Positions 15,069 through 23,244 of a DNA stretch of 32,190 nucleotides are shown piece after piece. Below the pieces are notes generated by a model. The model ran no database searches. It was given only the letters and a program-made list of their open reading frames with translations, and was not told where the DNA came from. Position 1 is the first letter of the stretch. Each line of letters begins with the position of its first letter. The translations under genes and the position numbers were made by a program. Source of the stretch: Bacteroidales bacterium (lineage in GTDB: Bacteria; Bacteroidota; Bacteroidia; Bacteroidales; UBA932); assembly GCA_017934185.1 (NCBI GenBank), contig JAGBJY010000054.1, positions 1 through 32,190 on the forward strand, in the 5' to 3' direction.

Positions 15069-18000
15069 GTGAAAATCTGGAAGGTCATACGGAATGGGGT
15101 GCTGGGCCTTGCGGTCCTGGTGGTGCTGCTGCTTGTTGCTTTTCAGATTGTGATGCGCCCCTCCGTACTCACGGGCCTTGTGAACAAGTTTGCCGCCGAT
15201 TATGTGGAAGGCTCACTGAACTTTGACGAAGTTCGGGCGCACGCCATCAAGAGTTTCCCCTACCTGCACGTAGAGGCGTCCAACTTCAGCATCACCTACC
15301 CCCACGAGCGCTACGCCCGCTTTGACAGCCTGTATCCGGATCCGCGCAGGCGCTTCAACCTCATAAAGGCCGGAAACGGAATCCCCGATCAGGTCGGGAA
15401 TGACGGAGCCACCGACACCCTGGCCAGTTTCAAGGCCCTGGACCTGTGGCTCAATTACATGGCCCTCATCAAAGGCGACATCCACGTGCACAAAGTGGCG
15501 CTCTCCCGCCCCCGGATTTTTGCCCACTACTTTGATTCCACGGCCGCCAACTGGGACATTCTCCCCATCGGCAAGGACACCTCAGAGAAGGAGAAAAAAC
15601 CGCTGCCCACCATCAAGGTGAACCAGGTGAGGCTGCTGGACAGGCCCTTCATTGTGTTCACCGACCCTGTGGACACGCTGCACGGGCTGTTTACGCTGCG
15701 GCAGCTCAGTCTGGACGGAAAAATTAACACGGATGCCTTGAAACAGGCCCGCGTAACGCTGGAAATGGACTCCCTCTTCGTGAGCGGACGCCTTCCCTCC
15801 GATACGCTGAGCCTTCGTATGAAGCACCTCAGGGCGCGCGCCGGAAAGCGCCGCCTGGAACTGAGCGCAGAGGCTTCGGCGCGGCTCCGAACGGGAGCCT
15901 TCGGCCGCCTGGAAGTCCCCATCGGGGTAGAACTGGACAGCCATTTCCCGGAAGCCGGCGCGGGAGAGCTGGCCGCCGACATCAAGTCCCTGGCCCTGCG
16001 CTTATCGGCCCTGGAGCTGAAGGGCGACGGAAAGCTCCTTAAACGCTCCGACGGCAGCATAGACATGGACGTGCGCGCCGCCGTGGAGGACTGCCCCATA
16101 GGAGACGTAATCCGGGAATACAAAGACAACCTTAGCTTCCTGCAAAAGATTGAAACAGACGCACATCTGAGCCTTTCGGCCCAGGCGAAAGGAAGCTACG
16201 GAAACGGGCAGATGCCCCTTGTGAATGCCCAAATCCGCATTCCCCGGGCCCTACTGGATTACGAAGGCCTGGGACGCAAAGGGCAGATTGCCCTGGACGG
16301 CAGCATCACCACCGACGAAAACCTGGTGATGGACGCCCGGATAAGCCAACTCCTCATTGACATCCTGGGCGCCAAACTCAGGCTGAAAGGCAGCGTGGAG
16401 GACGTTCTGGGCAAGGATCCCTTCATCAGCGTAAGCGGTACCGCCCGGGCCCGCGTAGACTCGCTCACCAAAGTGTTCGTGGCCGAAAGGGGCATCAGCG
16501 GCACCGGCACGGTGGATGCCCGCATCAGCGGAGAGGCCCGGCTTTCGCAGCTGGACATGGTGCACATCGGCGCCGCTTCCATCGGCTGTAACCTCACGGC
16601 CAGGGATTTGCGCATCCAGGACACCCCGGACCAGCTGGAGGCTTTCCTTCCCGTACTGAACGCCCGCCTTTCCACCCAAGGCAACCTCATAGACAACAAC
16701 ATCCGCAAAGGCGCCCGTATCCTGGCCCTGGAGGCCGATATGGACACCCTGAACCTCCAATACCAGGACATGTTCGTCCGCGGCAGCCGCATTCAGCTGC
16801 AGGCCCAGAATTCGGCCGACATCCTGAAGGGCTCGGGGCAGCTTACCCCGCTCATGGGCGTACTGAAAGCCGGCGGACTGCAGCTCCGGGATGAGGACGG
16901 ACTGGGGCTGGGGGTGCGCGACAACGTGGAAACCTTCCGCATTGCCCCCGCCACCAAGGAGCGCCCTACCCCGCGCCTGAGCCTCAGCTCCGAAAGCGGC
17001 GGCGTCCTGGTGCGGAAAGGGGCCGATTTTTACGGCCTGCGGGCGCTGAAGTTCAATCTCTCGGGGGCACGCCGCAGCACTCCGGCTTCATCGGCCCGAC
17101 GAAACCACATCCTGGATTCCCTGCAACGGGTTTATCCCGGCGTGCCGAGGGATTCCCTTTTCCGGATGGCCCGCCGCAACCGCCTGCAAGCGCAGGACGA
17201 TTTTGCCGGCGCCGACATCCGCATCAGCCTGGGCAGTTCCTTGAGACAGTACGTGCGCGACTGGGACGTGGAAGGCCAGCTGGACCTTGACGGCGGACAC
17301 GTGAGGATGCCGTCCTTCCCCCTGCCCACGGAGCTTTCCGCAGTGAAAGGCTCCTTCAACAACGACGAGCTCAAACTGGACAATATCACCGTCCAGGCCG
17401 GACAGTCCGACCTGAGCGCCCAGGCGCACCTGACGGGCCTGAGGCGCCTGCTGATTGGCCGAGGACGCAGCCATCTCAAGCTCAAGGCCGATGTGCAGAG
17501 CAACTTCATCGATGCCAACGAGCTCATGCGCGCGTATGCCTATTACTCCACCTACGACGGGGAGGAGGAAAAAGAGGCACAGTTGCCGGATTCCGCTGCT
17601 ACCAAGCTTATTGTCATCCCTTCCAACCTGGAGGTGGATTTCTCGCTGGAATCCAGCGGCATCAAATATGACAGCCTTCTGGTAAGCTGGGCTGCCGCCG
17701 ATGTGGCCATGCGGGACCGTACGCTGCAAATTACCAACGCCCTGGCCGCTTCCAACATGGGAGACATCTTCTTTGAGGGCTTTTACGCCACCCGCTCCAA
17801 GCAGGACATCAAAGCGGGCTTCGACCTGAACCTGGTGGACATTACGGCCGAAAAAGTGATTACCCTCTTCCCGGCCGTAGACACCCTCATGCCCATGCTA
17901 TCCTCCTTTGCAGGCATGTTGGACTGCGAGCTGGCCGCCACTTCGGACATAGACACCACCATGAACCTGGTGCTGCCTTCCATTGACGGCATCATGAAAA

Positions 18001-18629
18001 TCTCCGGCAAAGACCTCTCGCTCAAAGACAGCAAGGAATTCACCCGGCTGGCCAACACGCTCATGTTCAAGGACCGGCAGAAGGCCCATATTGACAACAT
18101 GGCCGTAGCGGGCGTCGTGCAGGATAACATCCTGGAAATCTTCCCCTTCGTCCTTAATGTAGACCGTTATTTACTGGCCGCCAGCGGCCGGCAGTCGCTG
18201 GACAAAGATTTCAACTACCACATTTCCGTAATCAAGTCTCCGCTGCTGGTGAAATTCGGGGTGAATGCCTGGGGACCGGACTTTGACCATGTGCACTACG
18301 GGCTGGCCGTTCCCAAATACCGGAGCTCGCAGGTGCCGGTGTATACCAAACAGCTGGACACGGTCCAGTACAACCTCATTGCCGCCATCCACAACATCTT
18401 TGAACTGGGCGTGGAAAAAGCCCTGGCCGAGAACAGGGCCCGGGAGCTCCAGTTGGCCTCCGATACCGACGCCCAGCCCGAGCTCGAGTTCTCCCGGGAC
18501 AGCCTGGAGCAGATGGAGGCCCGCCTGGAGGATCTGACAAGTACAGCGACATCCAACCGGGAGGCCCTCAAGGAGGCCATCCTGCGCCTGGAGCGGGAAG
18601 CGGCTTTAATCAAACGCGATGAACAGTGA
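15069..18629 (+). CDS. AsmA-like family inner-membrane-anchored protein
   Basis: Giant protein of 1186 residues with one N-terminal membrane helix (GVLGLAVLVVLLLVAFQIVM, ~10-29) and a long periplasmic region of repeated beta-rich segments, as in AsmA/TamB/YhdP-type proteins that bridge the envelope and help move lipids. Seen: the opening VLTGLVNKFAADYVEGSLNFDEV, the AsmA_2-like C-terminal region near 930-1100 (AGMLDCELAATSDIDTTMNL, ISGKDLSLKDSKEFTRLANT), and a charged, probably coiled-coil tail after 1125. The start is GTG, three bases after the upstream stop; the end overlaps prmA by 11 bases. Residues around 93-115 contain an in-frame palindromic repeat insertion. Family assignment good; role in lipid transport is by analogy. 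Confidence 0.82.
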   Translation: MKIWKVIRNGVLGLAVLVVLLLVAFQIVMRPSVLTGLVNKFAADYVEGSLNFDEVRAHAIKSFPYLHVEASNFSITYPHERYARFDSLYPDPRRRFNLIKAGNGIPDQVGNDGATDTLASFKALDLWLNYMALIKGDIHVHKVALSRPRIFAHYFDSTAANWDILPIGKDTSEKEKKPLPTIKVNQVRLLDRPFIVFTDPVDTLHGLFTLRQLSLDGKINTDALKQARVTLEMDSLFVSGRLPSDTLSLRMKHLRARAGKRRLELSAEASARLRTGAFGRLEVPIGVELDSHFPEAGAGELAADIKSLALRLSALELKGDGKLLKRSDGSIDMDVRAAVEDCPIGDVIREYKDNLSFLQKIETDAHLSLSAQAKGSYGNGQMPLVNAQIRIPRALLDYEGLGRKGQIALDGSITTDENLVMDARISQLLIDILGAKLRLKGSVEDVLGKDPFISVSGTARARVDSLTKVFVAERGISGTGTVDARISGEARLSQLDMVHIGAASIGCNLTARDLRIQDTPDQLEAFLPVLNARLSTQGNLIDNNIRKGARILALEADMDTLNLQYQDMFVRGSRIQLQAQNSADILKGSGQLTPLMGVLKAGGLQLRDEDGLGLGVRDNVETFRIAPATKERPTPRLSLSSESGGVLVRKGADFYGLRALKFNLSGARRSTPASSARRNHILDSLQRVYPGVPRDSLFRMARRNRLQAQDDFAGADIRISLGSSLRQYVRDWDVEGQLDLDGGHVRMPSFPLPTELSAVKGSFNNDELKLDNITVQAGQSDLSAQAHLTGLRRLLIGRGRSHLKLKADVQSNFIDANELMRAYAYYSTYDGEEEKEAQLPDSAATKLIVIPSNLEVDFSLESSGIKYDSLLVSWAAADVAMRDRTLQITNALAASNMGDIFFEGFYATRSKQDIKAGFDLNLVDITAEKVITLFPAVDTLMPMLSSFAGMLDCELAATSDIDTTMNLVLPSIDGIMKISGKDLSLKDSKEFTRLANTLMFKDRQKAHIDNMAVAGVVQDNILEIFPFVLNVDRYLLAASGRQSLDKDFNYHISVIKSPLLVKFGVNAWGPDFDHVHYGLAVPKYRSSQVPVYTKQLDTVQYNLIAAIHNIFELGVEKALAENRARELQLASDTDAQPELEFSRDSLEQMEARLEDLTSTATSNREALKEAILRLEREAALIKRDEQ
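15381..15401. repeat. Short palindromic repeat element inside the AsmA-like gene
   Basis: Hairpin with stem CCCGA/TCGGG, a 5-base loop and flanking A-T pairs, inside the longer unit running roughly 15365-15408. The unit (ATCCCCGATCAGGTCGGGAA then TGAC) resembles the dispersed intergenic repeats found in many bacterial genomes, here translated in frame as GNGIPDQVGND. Confidence 0.5.
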
Positions 18630-19464
18630 AGCGTACATAGAAGTTGCCATTCATCTGGAGCCCTTCTCGGAAGAGCTTGCGGAGATTCTCATGGCAGAGC
18701 TCTCAGACCTGCCTTTTGACTCCTTTGTAACGGAGGAGCCCTGCCTGAAGGCCTATATCCAGCAAGACCAGTACCGCCCTTCAGCCGTGAAGGCGGTCCT
18801 GAGCGGATACCCATCGGCCTCCTTCACCGCTTCTCTGGTGCAGGGGCAGAACTGGAACAAGGCCTGGGAAGAGACGTTTGAGCCCATTGTGGTGGACGGT
18901 GTGGTTACCGTGAAGGCGCCGTTCAACGAAGACGTACCCCGCACGCGCTTCAACATCTGGATAGACCCGCAGATGGCCTTTGGAACGGGCTATCACCATA
19001 CCACTTTTATGATGATGCAGCGGATGCTGGCGCTGGAAGGGTTTCTGCGCGGCCGCTCGGTGGTGGACATGGGCTGCGGGACGGCCATCCTGGCCATTCT
19101 GGCAGCCAAGATGCGCGCCCGCAAGGTGTTTGCCGTAGATATTGACGCCGTAGCAGCCCGAAGCGCCTGGGGCAATTGCCGCTGGAACAAAGTGGGTTCG
19201 CGGGTGGAAACCGCCTGCGGCGACGCTTCCCTCCTCCAGATGAACTCTTATGATGTGCTGCTGGCCAATATCCACCGCAACATCATCCTGCAGGACCTGC
19301 CCACCTACGTTCGTTCCCTCCGCCGGGGCGGCCATCTCCTTGTAAGCGGCTTCTATGAGGCCGATGTCCCTTCGCTCAAAGAGGCTGCCATCGGCCTGGG
19401 GCTGAGCCATTCCGGCACTTCCGCGCGGGAAGACTGGGCCTGTTTGGAATTCGTGAAAAATTAG
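18619..19464 (+). CDS. prmA: Ribosomal protein L11 methyltransferase
   Basis: S-adenosylmethionine-dependent trimethylation of ribosomal protein L11. 281 residues, close to the family length. Seen: an N-terminal substrate-recognition domain (VAIHLEPFSEELAEILMAEL) and a Rossmann methyltransferase domain with WIDPQMAFGTGYHHTTFMMM, SAM-binding motif VVDMGCGTAILAI, motif II KVFAVDID, and LLANIHRNIILQDLPTYV, which corresponds to the usual LANIL/NxxN motif. The last codons of the AsmA-like gene overlap its start by 11 bases, suggesting coupling. The tRNA-Leu promoter begins within its final codons. Confidence 0.93.
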   Translation: MNSEAYIEVAIHLEPFSEELAEILMAELSDLPFDSFVTEEPCLKAYIQQDQYRPSAVKAVLSGYPSASFTASLVQGQNWNKAWEETFEPIVVDGVVTVKAPFNEDVPRTRFNIWIDPQMAFGTGYHHTTFMMMQRMLALEGFLRGRSVVDMGCGTAILAILAAKMRARKVFAVDIDAVAARSAWGNCRWNKVGSRVETACGDASLLQMNSYDVLLANIHRNIILQDLPTYVRSLRRGGHLLVSGFYEADVPSLKEAAIGLGLSHSGTSAREDWACLEFVKN

Positions 19465-19474
19465 TATATCTTTG
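19443..19474 (+). promoter_or_regulatory. Promoter of tRNA-Leu, inside the end of prmA
   Basis: TTTG (19443-19446), 20-base spacer, TATCTTTG (19467-19474): perfect match to the Bacteroidota consensus. The mature tRNA begins ten bases downstream. The -33 element lies in the prmA coding sequence. Confidence 0.75.
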
Positions 19475-19483
19475 CAGTCCCAT

Positions 19484-19565
19484 GCGGGCGTGTTGGAATT
19501 GGTAGACAACCCAGACTTAGGATCTGGTGCCGAAAGGCGTATGGGTTCGAGTCCCTTCGCCCGCA
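19484..19565 (+). tRNA. tRNA-Leu (anticodon UAG)
   Basis: Class II tRNA. Acceptor GCGGGCG (19484-19490) pairs with CGCCCGC (19558-19564), discriminator A at 19565. The anticodon stem CCAGA/TCTGG encloses loop CTTAGGA with anticodon TAG at 19518-19520. A long variable arm (GCCGAAAGGC) is typical of leucine tRNA, and the T loop is TTCGAGT. One T-T mismatch lies in the T stem. CCA is not encoded. Confidence 0.95.
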
Positions 19566-19566
19566 C

Positions 19567-19592
19567 AAAACTCCCTGTCAAAGGGAGTTTTT
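19567..19592 (+). terminator. Rho-independent terminator after tRNA-Leu
   Basis: Ten-base-pair stem AAAACTCCCT (19567-19576) with AGGGAGTTTT (19582-19591) around a 5-base loop, running straight into a T-run. Confidence 0.85.
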
Positions 19593-19605
19593 CGTTTATT
19601 TTTCT

Positions 19606-19613
19606 TACATTTG
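19606..19613 (+). promoter_or_regulatory. -7 element seven bases before the DUF6922 gene
   Basis: TACATTTG fits TAnnTTTG exactly and lies seven bases before the ATG at 19621, predicting a leader of only a few bases. No -33 TTTG at the usual spacing. Confidence 0.5.
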
Positions 19614-19620
19614 CAAAGAT

Positions 19621-19926
19621 ATGTCAAGGCAGGAGTGCATACAGGGTTTCTCGGTCAATCTCTTTTGGGATATTGACAAAGATCAGATTGACATGGTAGA
19701 GAATGCCCCCTATGTGGTTCAACGCGTGTTGGAATATGGCCAAATTGGAGACTGGAAGCTTCTGGTGGAATACTATGGCCTTGAGAAGATAGTTAGCATT
19801 ACCAAGAACCTACGGTCTCTGGAGCCCCGTGCCCTCGCATTTATCAGCACCGTTTCCCGTACTCCTATAGAACAGTTCCGATGCTACAATACAAGACAAT
19901 TGACGGCTCACTGTTTATTGCCATGA
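19621..19926 (+). CDS. DUF6922-like protein, antitoxin-side remnant of an AbiE-type locus
   Basis: 101 residues. Residues ~10-92 follow the pattern of DUF6922 proteins of Bacteroidota: NLFWDIDKDQID, APYVVQRVLEYGQIGDWKLL, YYGLEKIV, LRSLEPRALAFISTV and the closing PIEQFRCYNTRQL. Such genes commonly precede an AbiEii/AbiGii nucleotidyltransferase toxin gene and are thought to be the antitoxin side. The final seven residues (TAHCLLP) are not typical and arise where the frame runs into the leftover 3' end of the toxin gene. The domain itself looks complete, so a functional protein could still be made. GC looks lower than in the flanking genes, consistent with an acquired locus. Family recognition is from memory of the sequence pattern; the antitoxin role is inferred. 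Confidence 0.7.
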   Translation: MSRQECIQGFSVNLFWDIDKDQIDMVENAPYVVQRVLEYGQIGDWKLLVEYYGLEKIVSITKNLRSLEPRALAFISTVSRTPIEQFRCYNTRQLTAHCLLP

Positions 19927-20045
19927 AGAGCCTCGCGTACTTCGAAGATGCGGAATCCAATCCCATGCCGCTGATGTTTGACAACACAGACTGGGGTGTT
20001 GTAAAGGCCAACATCCGCGAGGCAATTGCCAGTGTACCAAAATGA
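19881..20045 (+). pseudogene. 3' remnant of an AbiEii-like nucleotidyltransferase toxin gene
   Basis: A 54-codon open frame overlapping the DUF6922 gene in the +2 frame relative to it. Its translation contains MKSLAYFEDAESNPMPLMF, followed by WGVVKANIREAI, which is the pattern found at the extreme C-terminus of AbiEii/AbiGii-type toxins of Bacteroidales. The nucleotidyltransferase core (GSxxLxxxYG..RxSxDID-type motifs) is absent, so most of the gene, normally 250-300 codons, has been deleted and the end joined to the antitoxin-side gene near 19915. Its stop TGA overlaps the ATG of the next gene (20042) in ATGA. Whether the 54-residue peptide is made is unknown. Confidence 0.6.
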
Positions 20046-21244
20046 AAAAGAGCAGCTTAATATCCCTGGTCCTTTGGGCCGTTGTGGCCGCGATGACGTT
20101 CAACCCTTTCGGGGCTTTTCTGGGAACTCTTTCCTACAAAGCGGTTCCGGCCGATAAGGCGGTGCCTCAGAAAGCGATGGATATTCGCCTCAAGGCATCG
20201 GCTACCCTACGGGGGCTGGAAGAAGAGGCCGATGGGCGCGAGGTCAAGGCCGGCACCACCCTGAATGTGCTGGGAACCTGCCACGACATAGCGGACGGCT
20301 GGTCCCCCAGGGCCTGCGTTCAAGGCCGGGAGTACCTGGCGGAGCTGCCGGACGGCATCAGGGGCCGCATTGAGTTGCCGCAGATGGAGGGAGACAGCTC
20401 CTTCCTCAAAATGGAGAAGACGCTGGTGTACCTTCTTCCCTGCCGGGAATCGGCATCAGCCGCCATCGAGGCCAACGAAAAGTGGCTGGAAGCCCATAAG
20501 GAGGGCAAGTTCTTCACCAAGGCACACGGCTTCCTGAAAAAGCTGGACCGGGGCCGTCTTCGCCTTCTGAGGGCTCTTTCGCCCAAAGTGAGCGAGGGCG
20601 GGCAGTATTTCCTGTTCCCGCGCCTGGAAGGGTGGTCCGTTTACAATCTTCCCCATTTTTTCCTATCCTCTTTCTTCCGAAAGGTCTGGAACTGGATATG
20701 CGCTTTCCTGTTTCTTCTATCGGCCCATATTGCTGCCAGAAAACTGGCCATACTGCCTTATCTCAGCAGTAAAAGAACTACTGACAACAGCAGCTCCCTC
20801 TCCGGGCTTATCTACCTGGTGCTGGCGCTAGGAATCACGTACCTCGCCGGCATAACCCAGCCCCTGACGTGGGTCTTTCTGTTTGCGGGTATCGGCCTCA
20901 TGCGGCTGAAGTCGGAAAATGCCGAAAATGACCGCTGCCCCCACTGCCACCAGATGACCATGCAAACCTACCGCCGGGAAACCATCCAGCACAACTCCAA
21001 CCTGGTACGCACTACCACCCGATGGAAAAAAGACAGGGAGCATCACTCCTCCGTAGACTACACCTACCAGGCATACCGGGTGACATACCGCTATGACCGC
21101 TGCACACGCTGCGGCTACGAGCGTCCCAAGTATAAGTCCTGGGAAGAAACCACCACAGAATTCCTGTCTAATGTCACCTCCGATGACGCCGCCCGCGAAG
21201 AGTTTAACAAAACAGACGGGAAAGTCACGGTCCAGAACTTCTAG
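20042..21244 (+). CDS. Uncharacterised membrane protein with C-terminal zinc ribbon
   Basis: 400 residues, not recognised. Seen: an N-terminal membrane helix or signal anchor (SLISLVLWAVVAAMTFNPFG), a soluble region ~30-200 whose first part (ATLRGLEEEADGREVKAGTTLNVLG) resembles an SH3-like extracellular fold, two or three hydrophobic helices between ~215 and 290, then a tail with CPHC (C299, C302) and CTRC (C354, C357), four cysteines positioned as a zinc ribbon. Between the cysteine pairs is a strand-rich stretch with many Arg, Tyr and Thr residues. The tail probably lies in the cytoplasm, but topology is uncertain. It overlaps the toxin-remnant stop by four bases. The next gene starts 30 bases on with its own promoter. 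No function proposed. Confidence 0.7.
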   Translation: MKKSSLISLVLWAVVAAMTFNPFGAFLGTLSYKAVPADKAVPQKAMDIRLKASATLRGLEEEADGREVKAGTTLNVLGTCHDIADGWSPRACVQGREYLAELPDGIRGRIELPQMEGDSSFLKMEKTLVYLLPCRESASAAIEANEKWLEAHKEGKFFTKAHGFLKKLDRGRLRLLRALSPKVSEGGQYFLFPRLEGWSVYNLPHFFLSSFFRKVWNWICAFLFLLSAHIAARKLAILPYLSSKRTTDNSSSLSGLIYLVLALGITYLAGITQPLTWVFLFAGIGLMRLKSENAENDRCPHCHQMTMQTYRRETIQHNSNLVRTTTRWKKDREHHSSVDYTYQAYRVTYRYDRCTRCGYERPKYKSWEETTTEFLSNVTSDDAAREEFNKTDGKVTVQNF

Positions 21245-21260
21245 AATGGAAGGAAAATTG

Positions 21261-21268
21261 TATCTTTG
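21261..21268 (+). promoter_or_regulatory. -7 element six bases before the next start codon
   Basis: TATCTTTG, exact match to TAnnTTTG, ending six bases before the ATG at 21275. A leaderless transcript is expected. The -33 position has no clear TTTG. Confidence 0.5.
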
Positions 21269-21274
21269 CAAGGT

Positions 21275-22453
21275 ATGAGAAAATACCTGCTAACTGTCCT
21301 TGCCTTTCTGCTGCCCCTGGGAATCCTGGCCCAGAGCAAGGGTGAAACGTCCCTGTACCAGAAAACCCTTAAGAAACCGTCCGTGAAGGCGGCCCAGAAA
21401 TTCCTTAAGAAATACCCGGAATCTGTGTATGCCCCCAAAGTGGTGCGGCTGAGGGATTCCCTGCTCTATTTTGCCCTGGACCCGGAAGACGCAGAGGGCG
21501 TGAAGGAGTTTGCCCTCACCTACCCGGACTCCCCCTTTGCAGGCCTTGCCAGCGAAAGAATCCTGAGGCATAACACCAGCCTTATCTCGCGGGAAGAGGC
21601 CCTCTCCAAAGCCGGAGATGCCTGGGACGCCATAGGCTGGAGAAAAGACAACGTAGAGCATATCCTGGCCCTGGACAAAGACCTCACCGTAAGGGTGTTA
21701 ACCCCGGAAGGCGTTCTTGTGGGGAGCACGCAGATTCCCGTCTATTCGCTCCATCAAGAGGTTTCGGCCCCCACGGAGCTGCTTAAACCCCTCTCCTGGG
21801 AAAGCCCCATCGGCCGCAGGCAATACCTTAGTTTTGCCTATCTGAACCGCCTTGCTACAGAGGCCGAATATGTTGATATTCTGTACCTTCCGGAAGAAGA
21901 CATCCTGAACCAGGCCATGTTTTACGGAAAGGTGCTCAGGGAAGACCCCCTCACCATAGAGGGAGAAAGCCCGGAGGGCATGGAGGGGCTCACCCTCACC
22001 CCGGAAGTAGCGTATCTTCTGGCGCGCCAGAAGGAGAACCCGGCCCTTCAGCAGATTTTGGAGGCAGATCTCCTGTCCGATGCCGCCATCCGCTGGTGGC
22101 TCCAGAAAAACCCCAAGGCCGAAACCTCTGCCACGAAGCTCAGCTTCGGGATGCTGGACGGAGAATCCTCCCTGGCGGCCGCCTACAGGAAAGCCTCCAA
22201 GGAAAAGGGCAAGAGCTACAATGTGGCCCAGTTCAACCTGCGGGGCTATACCGTCCTCTGCGCCCAGTCCAAGACCAGCGGAGAGTATCTCCTTGTCTGG
22301 TGCGAACCCGTGTGCAAGAACAAAAAGAAAGACAAGTACCTGAGTACCACCTACTTCGAAAGCAACGGAACCACCCTGGACCTTTGCTACTACAAGGGCA
22401 ACACCACCTTCAAGATCAAGATTTCCATGGCTAATCAAAGCGTGCGCCGCTAA
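21275..22453 (+). CDS. Uncharacterised secreted protein
   Basis: 392 residues, not recognised. Seen: a signal peptide (MRKYLLTVLAFLLPLGILAQ), then a helical region ~25-100 whose spacing (VKAAQKFLKKYPESVYAPKV, VKEFALTYPDSPFAGLASE) looks like tetratricopeptide-type repeats of outer-membrane lipoproteins, then a mixed region without recognisable motifs. It has no lipobox, so it is probably periplasmic. The start at 21275 begins directly with the signal peptide; an upstream in-frame TTG lies inside the promoter element. The stop codon shares its last base with the start codon of the tyrosine phosphatase gene (TAATG at 22451-22455), so the two are co-translated. A role with the phosphatase is possible but unsupported. 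Confidence 0.72.
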   Translation: MRKYLLTVLAFLLPLGILAQSKGETSLYQKTLKKPSVKAAQKFLKKYPESVYAPKVVRLRDSLLYFALDPEDAEGVKEFALTYPDSPFAGLASERILRHNTSLISREEALSKAGDAWDAIGWRKDNVEHILALDKDLTVRVLTPEGVLVGSTQIPVYSLHQEVSAPTELLKPLSWESPIGRRQYLSFAYLNRLATEAEYVDILYLPEEDILNQAMFYGKVLREDPLTIEGESPEGMEGLTLTPEVAYLLARQKENPALQQILEADLLSDAAIRWWLQKNPKAETSATKLSFGMLDGESSLAAAYRKASKEKGKSYNVAQFNLRGYTVLCAQSKTSGEYLLVWCEPVCKNKKKDKYLSTTYFESNGTTLDLCYYKGNTTFKIKISMANQSVRR

Positions 22454-23244
22454 TGCAGCTGGAGGGAATCATCAACGCACGGGACCTGGGAGGTCTCCGG
22501 GTGGGCGGAAAAACCATCCGTCCCGGCCTTTTGCTGCGGACCGCCCACCTGAGTGACGCCACCGAGGCCGATATCCGCCTTCTGAACCAGAAGTACCACC
22601 TTCGCCGGATTTTCGATTTCCGCTCCCTCATGGAAGCTGCGGCCCAGCCGGACAAGCCCGTTCCAGGGGCAGAGCACATCCTCCTTCCCACCCTGGACCA
22701 GGAAGCGGAGCGCCGAAGCGGGGATGCCGTCCCCGACGAAACCTGGCTGGACCTTCCCCAGCGCATTGCCAGGCTCTCCTTCACACCCCTTTTCCAGAAA
22801 AAGGCACGGGAACTGTACCCTTCCCTGGTTCTTAGCGAATACTCCCAGCTGCAGTATGCCAGCTTCCTGAACCTGATTCTGGAAACCCCGGAAGGGGCTG
22901 TGCTCTGGCACTGCTCCCAAGGCAAAGACCGAACGGGCATGGGCGCGGCCTTCGTCCTGGGAGCCCTGGGCGCCTCCAGGGAAACCATCGTGGCCGATTT
23001 CGAAACCTCCAACCTCATTTACCAGCCCCTTGTAGACCGCCTGTGCCGGGAAGTTCAGGAGCTGGGAGGAGGAGAAGACGAAAAGGACGTTGTGCGCGCT
23101 TTCATGGGCGTGAGCACGCGCAACTTCGTGCGCACCCTGGACATGATAGACAAAAACTGGGGCTCCCTCCAGGAGTACATCATAACCCTCCTTGGCATAA
23201 CCCCTGCAGATATGCAAACCCTCCAAAACCGTTACCTGCAATGA
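22453..23244 (+). CDS. Tyrosine-protein phosphatase family protein
   Basis: 263 residues of the Y_phosphatase3-like family (tyrosine or dual-specificity and lipid phosphatases). Seen: N-terminal INARDLGGLRVGGKTIRPGLLLRTAHLS, FDFRSLMEA, and the catalytic P-loop HCSQGKDRTG with nucleophile C154 and phosphate-binding R160. No signal peptide, so probably cytoplasmic. Family members act on phosphotyrosine, phosphoinositides or, in some bacteria, unknown phosphate esters; the substrate here cannot be told. Start and stop both overlap neighbours (TAATG upstream, ATGA downstream), placing it firmly in an operon with the secreted protein and the glycerophosphodiesterase. Confidence 0.88.
   Translation: MQLEGIINARDLGGLRVGGKTIRPGLLLRTAHLSDATEADIRLLNQKYHLRRIFDFRSLMEAAAQPDKPVPGAEHILLPTLDQEAERRSGDAVPDETWLDLPQRIARLSFTPLFQKKARELYPSLVLSEYSQLQYASFLNLILETPEGAVLWHCSQGKDRTGMGAAFVLGALGASRETIVADFETSNLIYQPLVDRLCREVQELGGGEDEKDVVRAFMGVSTRNFVRTLDMIDKNWGSLQEYIITLLGITPADMQTLQNRYLQ

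Noticed and set aside
23043-23240. 66-residue extension of the glycerophosphodiesterase
   Set aside because: It lies in another frame of the phosphatase gene and is Arg/Gly/His-rich; the ATG at 23241 starts a lipoprotein signal peptide.
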